Source: Lachnospiraceae bacterium (GTDB lineage: Bacteria > Bacillota > Clostridia > Lachnospirales > Lachnospiraceae). From it: a stretch of 64,000 bases of DNA. Shown one piece after another: positions 62,852 through 64,000 of the stretch (position 1 is the stretch's first letter; every line of letters begins with the position of its first letter). The DNA lies in contig SVEG01000009.1 of NCBI GenBank assembly GCA_015057505.1, positions 62,001 through 126,000 on the forward strand. Direction: 5' to 3'. The notes below the pieces were generated by a model. It did not search any database and was not told the DNA's origin. It saw only the letters and a list, made by a program, of their open reading frames with translations. The position numbers were made by a program, and so were the translations under genes.

Positions 62852-63823
62852 GTGTTTACTACGAAAACAGTTGATATTATCGTCCCTTGTTATAACGAGG
62901 AGGACGTGCTGAATTTATTTTATACGGAGACGGAGAAAGTCCTTAACAAAATTGAAAATTATGCTTTCAGATATATATTTGTTGACGACGGAAGCCGCGA
63001 TAAGACCTTAAGTATTTTAAAAGATCTTGCTACCAAGGCAGACAATGTATTCTACATCTCCTTTGCAAGGAATTTCAAAAAAGAAGCCGCCATGTACGCC
63101 GGCCTCAAGAATTCCACGGGCGACTACGTTATTGTCATGGATGCTGACTTACAACATCCTCCGACAATGATTCCCGATATGCTTCGTGCGACCGAGGAAG
63201 GCTATGATTGCTGCGCTGCAAGAAGAACTTCCAGAACGGGAGAATCCAAGATAAGAAGTGCTTTTTCGAGAATGTTTTACCGTCTGCATAACCGCTTTAC
63301 CGATATATCACTTGTTCAGGGTGCGGTTGACTTCCGCATCATGAGCCGTCAGATGGTAGATGCGGTGCTTTCGCTCTCAGAGGTACAGCGTTTTTCAAAG
63401 GGTATTTTTTCCTGGGTAGGTTTCGATACCAAATGGCTTCCCTATGAGAATGTTGAACGTCCGCTCGGCACGACCAAATGGAGCTTCTGGGGACTTTTCA
63501 AATATGCCATCGACGGAATTACTGCCTTTTCAGTGGCGCCGCTTCGAATGGTATCGGCTATGGGCTTTGTTATTTCGCTGTTTGCTTTTATTTATATTAT
63601 TATCACTCTGGTTCAGACACTTATTTTCGGAATCGACGTACCCGGATACGTTACTACGCTTTGTGCGCTACTGTTTCTCGGCGGAATTATCGAGCTGTCA
63701 ATCGGTATTCTGGGCGAGTATATCGGACACATTTACATGGAGACCAAATCACGCCCGATTTACATTGCAAAGCAGACTAATTTGAAACCCTTGGGAAAGG
63801 AGTCCGACAATGCAAAGAATTAA
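62852..63823 (+). CDS. GT2 polyprenyl-phosphate glycosyltransferase (GtrB/DPM1-like)
   Basis: The enzyme should move a sugar from a nucleotide donor to undecaprenyl phosphate for surface glycosylation. The 323-residue protein has the GT-A start VDIIVPCYNEEDVL, FVDDGSRDKTL, NSTGDYVIVMDADLQHPP and FSKGIFSWVGF. Two C-terminal membrane helices (SAMGFVISLFAFIYIIITLV, TLCALLFLGGIIELSIGILG) and EYIGHIYMETKSRPIYI complete it. The start is uncertain: GTG 62852 is used, but TTG 62831 is also open and neither has a strong ribosome site. It overlaps the next gene by 14 nt. Confidence 0.88.
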   Translation: MFTTKTVDIIVPCYNEEDVLNLFYTETEKVLNKIENYAFRYIFVDDGSRDKTLSILKDLATKADNVFYISFARNFKKEAAMYAGLKNSTGDYVIVMDADLQHPPTMIPDMLRATEEGYDCCAARRTSRTGESKIRSAFSRMFYRLHNRFTDISLVQGAVDFRIMSRQMVDAVLSLSEVQRFSKGIFSWVGFDTKWLPYENVERPLGTTKWSFWGLFKYAIDGITAFSVAPLRMVSAMGFVISLFAFIYIIITLVQTLIFGIDVPGYVTTLCALLFLGGIIELSIGILGEYIGHIYMETKSRPIYIAKQTNLKPLGKESDNAKN

Positions 63824-64000
63824 ATCTTTTTTCAAAAATAATGCCCTGTATTTTGCGGCTTTCGGATTACCGTTTTTCATAATAATCCTTGTATATGTAT
63901 GCCATGAAGTTTTCCCATTCGGAGATAACTGCTACTTACGAAGCGATATGTACCACCAGTACATTACATTTCTCGCTGCTTTTCAGGACAAACTCAAGAA
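63810..64000 (+). CDS. Partial membrane protein, YfhO-like N-terminus
   Basis: The gene runs off the window. An ATG at 63810 follows GAAAGGAGTCCGACA. The 63 visible codons give a basic N-terminus, one membrane helix (ALYFAAFGLPFFIIILVYVC) and FPFGDNCYLRSDMYHQYITF. The DMYHQY pattern resembles YfhO family membrane proteins, which act with GtrB-like enzymes in lipoteichoic acid glycosylation. Coupling to the GT2 gene supports this. Confidence 0.75.
   Translation, partial: MQRIKSFFKNNALYFAAFGLPFFIIILVYVCHEVFPFGDNCYLRSDMYHQYITFLAAFQDKLK

Overview
The window reads as a low-GC, anaerobic, spore-forming-lineage Firmicute, most likely a pectin-using member of the Lachnospiraceae (the Lachnospira/Butyrivibrio/Roseburia neighbourhood). 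That placement is inferred from protein flavour: SpoVG, a GlgC/GlgD pair, DnaD/DnaC-type helicase loaders, reverse rubrerythrin with rubredoxin, LplABC-type sugar importers and many c-di-GMP proteins. No 16S gene is present, so the genus cannot be fixed.

Layout. 0-10 kb: patatin-like lipase, an EAL protein, tRNA-Gln(CUG), degV-metF behind a large pseudo-receiver/HD-GYP/GGDEF protein, spoVG and glgCD. 9.7-15 kb: murC, a cluster of DnaA-box-like 9-mers, two helicase-loader genes and a long-form PRPP synthetase. 15-24 kb: lipoprotein-PBP1A operon, an SbcD/SbcC-like pair whose ATPase gene is split at a slippery heptamer, a second EAL protein, and queT behind a preQ1-I-like pseudoknot. 24-36 kb: a rhamnogalacturonan-I (RG-I) utilisation locus with GH105, an LplB/LplC/solute-binding importer, a GH112 phosphorylase, GH2 and a CE12-type acetylesterase. 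36-40 kb: secreted amidase, then a Fur/PerR-like regulator, rubrerythrin and rubredoxin. 39-45 kb: AraC-GGDEF protein, solute-binding lipoprotein, argJ-argB and divergent argG. 45-51 kb: ECF sigma/anti-sigma pair and a two-gene ABC exporter. 51-58 kb: HepT/MntA-type toxin-antitoxin module, an FG-GAP propeller protein, a long ECF-like sigma protein, GNAT and XRE proteins, and GH28. 58-64 kb: a YtrA-type GntR operon with two matching operators, then GT2 and the start of a membrane protein.

The carbohydrate genes fit one scheme. RG-I oligosaccharides enter through the ABC importer and are taken apart inside the cell, because none of the GH105, GH112, GH2, CE12, GH28 or FG-GAP proteins shows a signal peptide. 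The locus is split in two, at 24-36 kb and 52-58 kb.

The most unusual structure is a family of three very long imperfect palindromes (14822-15530, 24374-24600, 25762-26328). They share swappable inner and outer modules, carry perfect inverted arms of 36-77 bp, keep the same unpaired internal loops between copies, and show sequence changes that are compensated on the opposite arm. I know of no named family that matches them. Other points for follow-up are the canonical A AAA AAC heptamer in the SbcC-like gene, a receiver domain lacking its phospho-Asp, an HTH fused to the MntA-type antitoxin with a perfect 16-bp operator repeat, an SLH-like domain on a protein with no export signal, and a DnaA-box cluster away from any dnaA gene.
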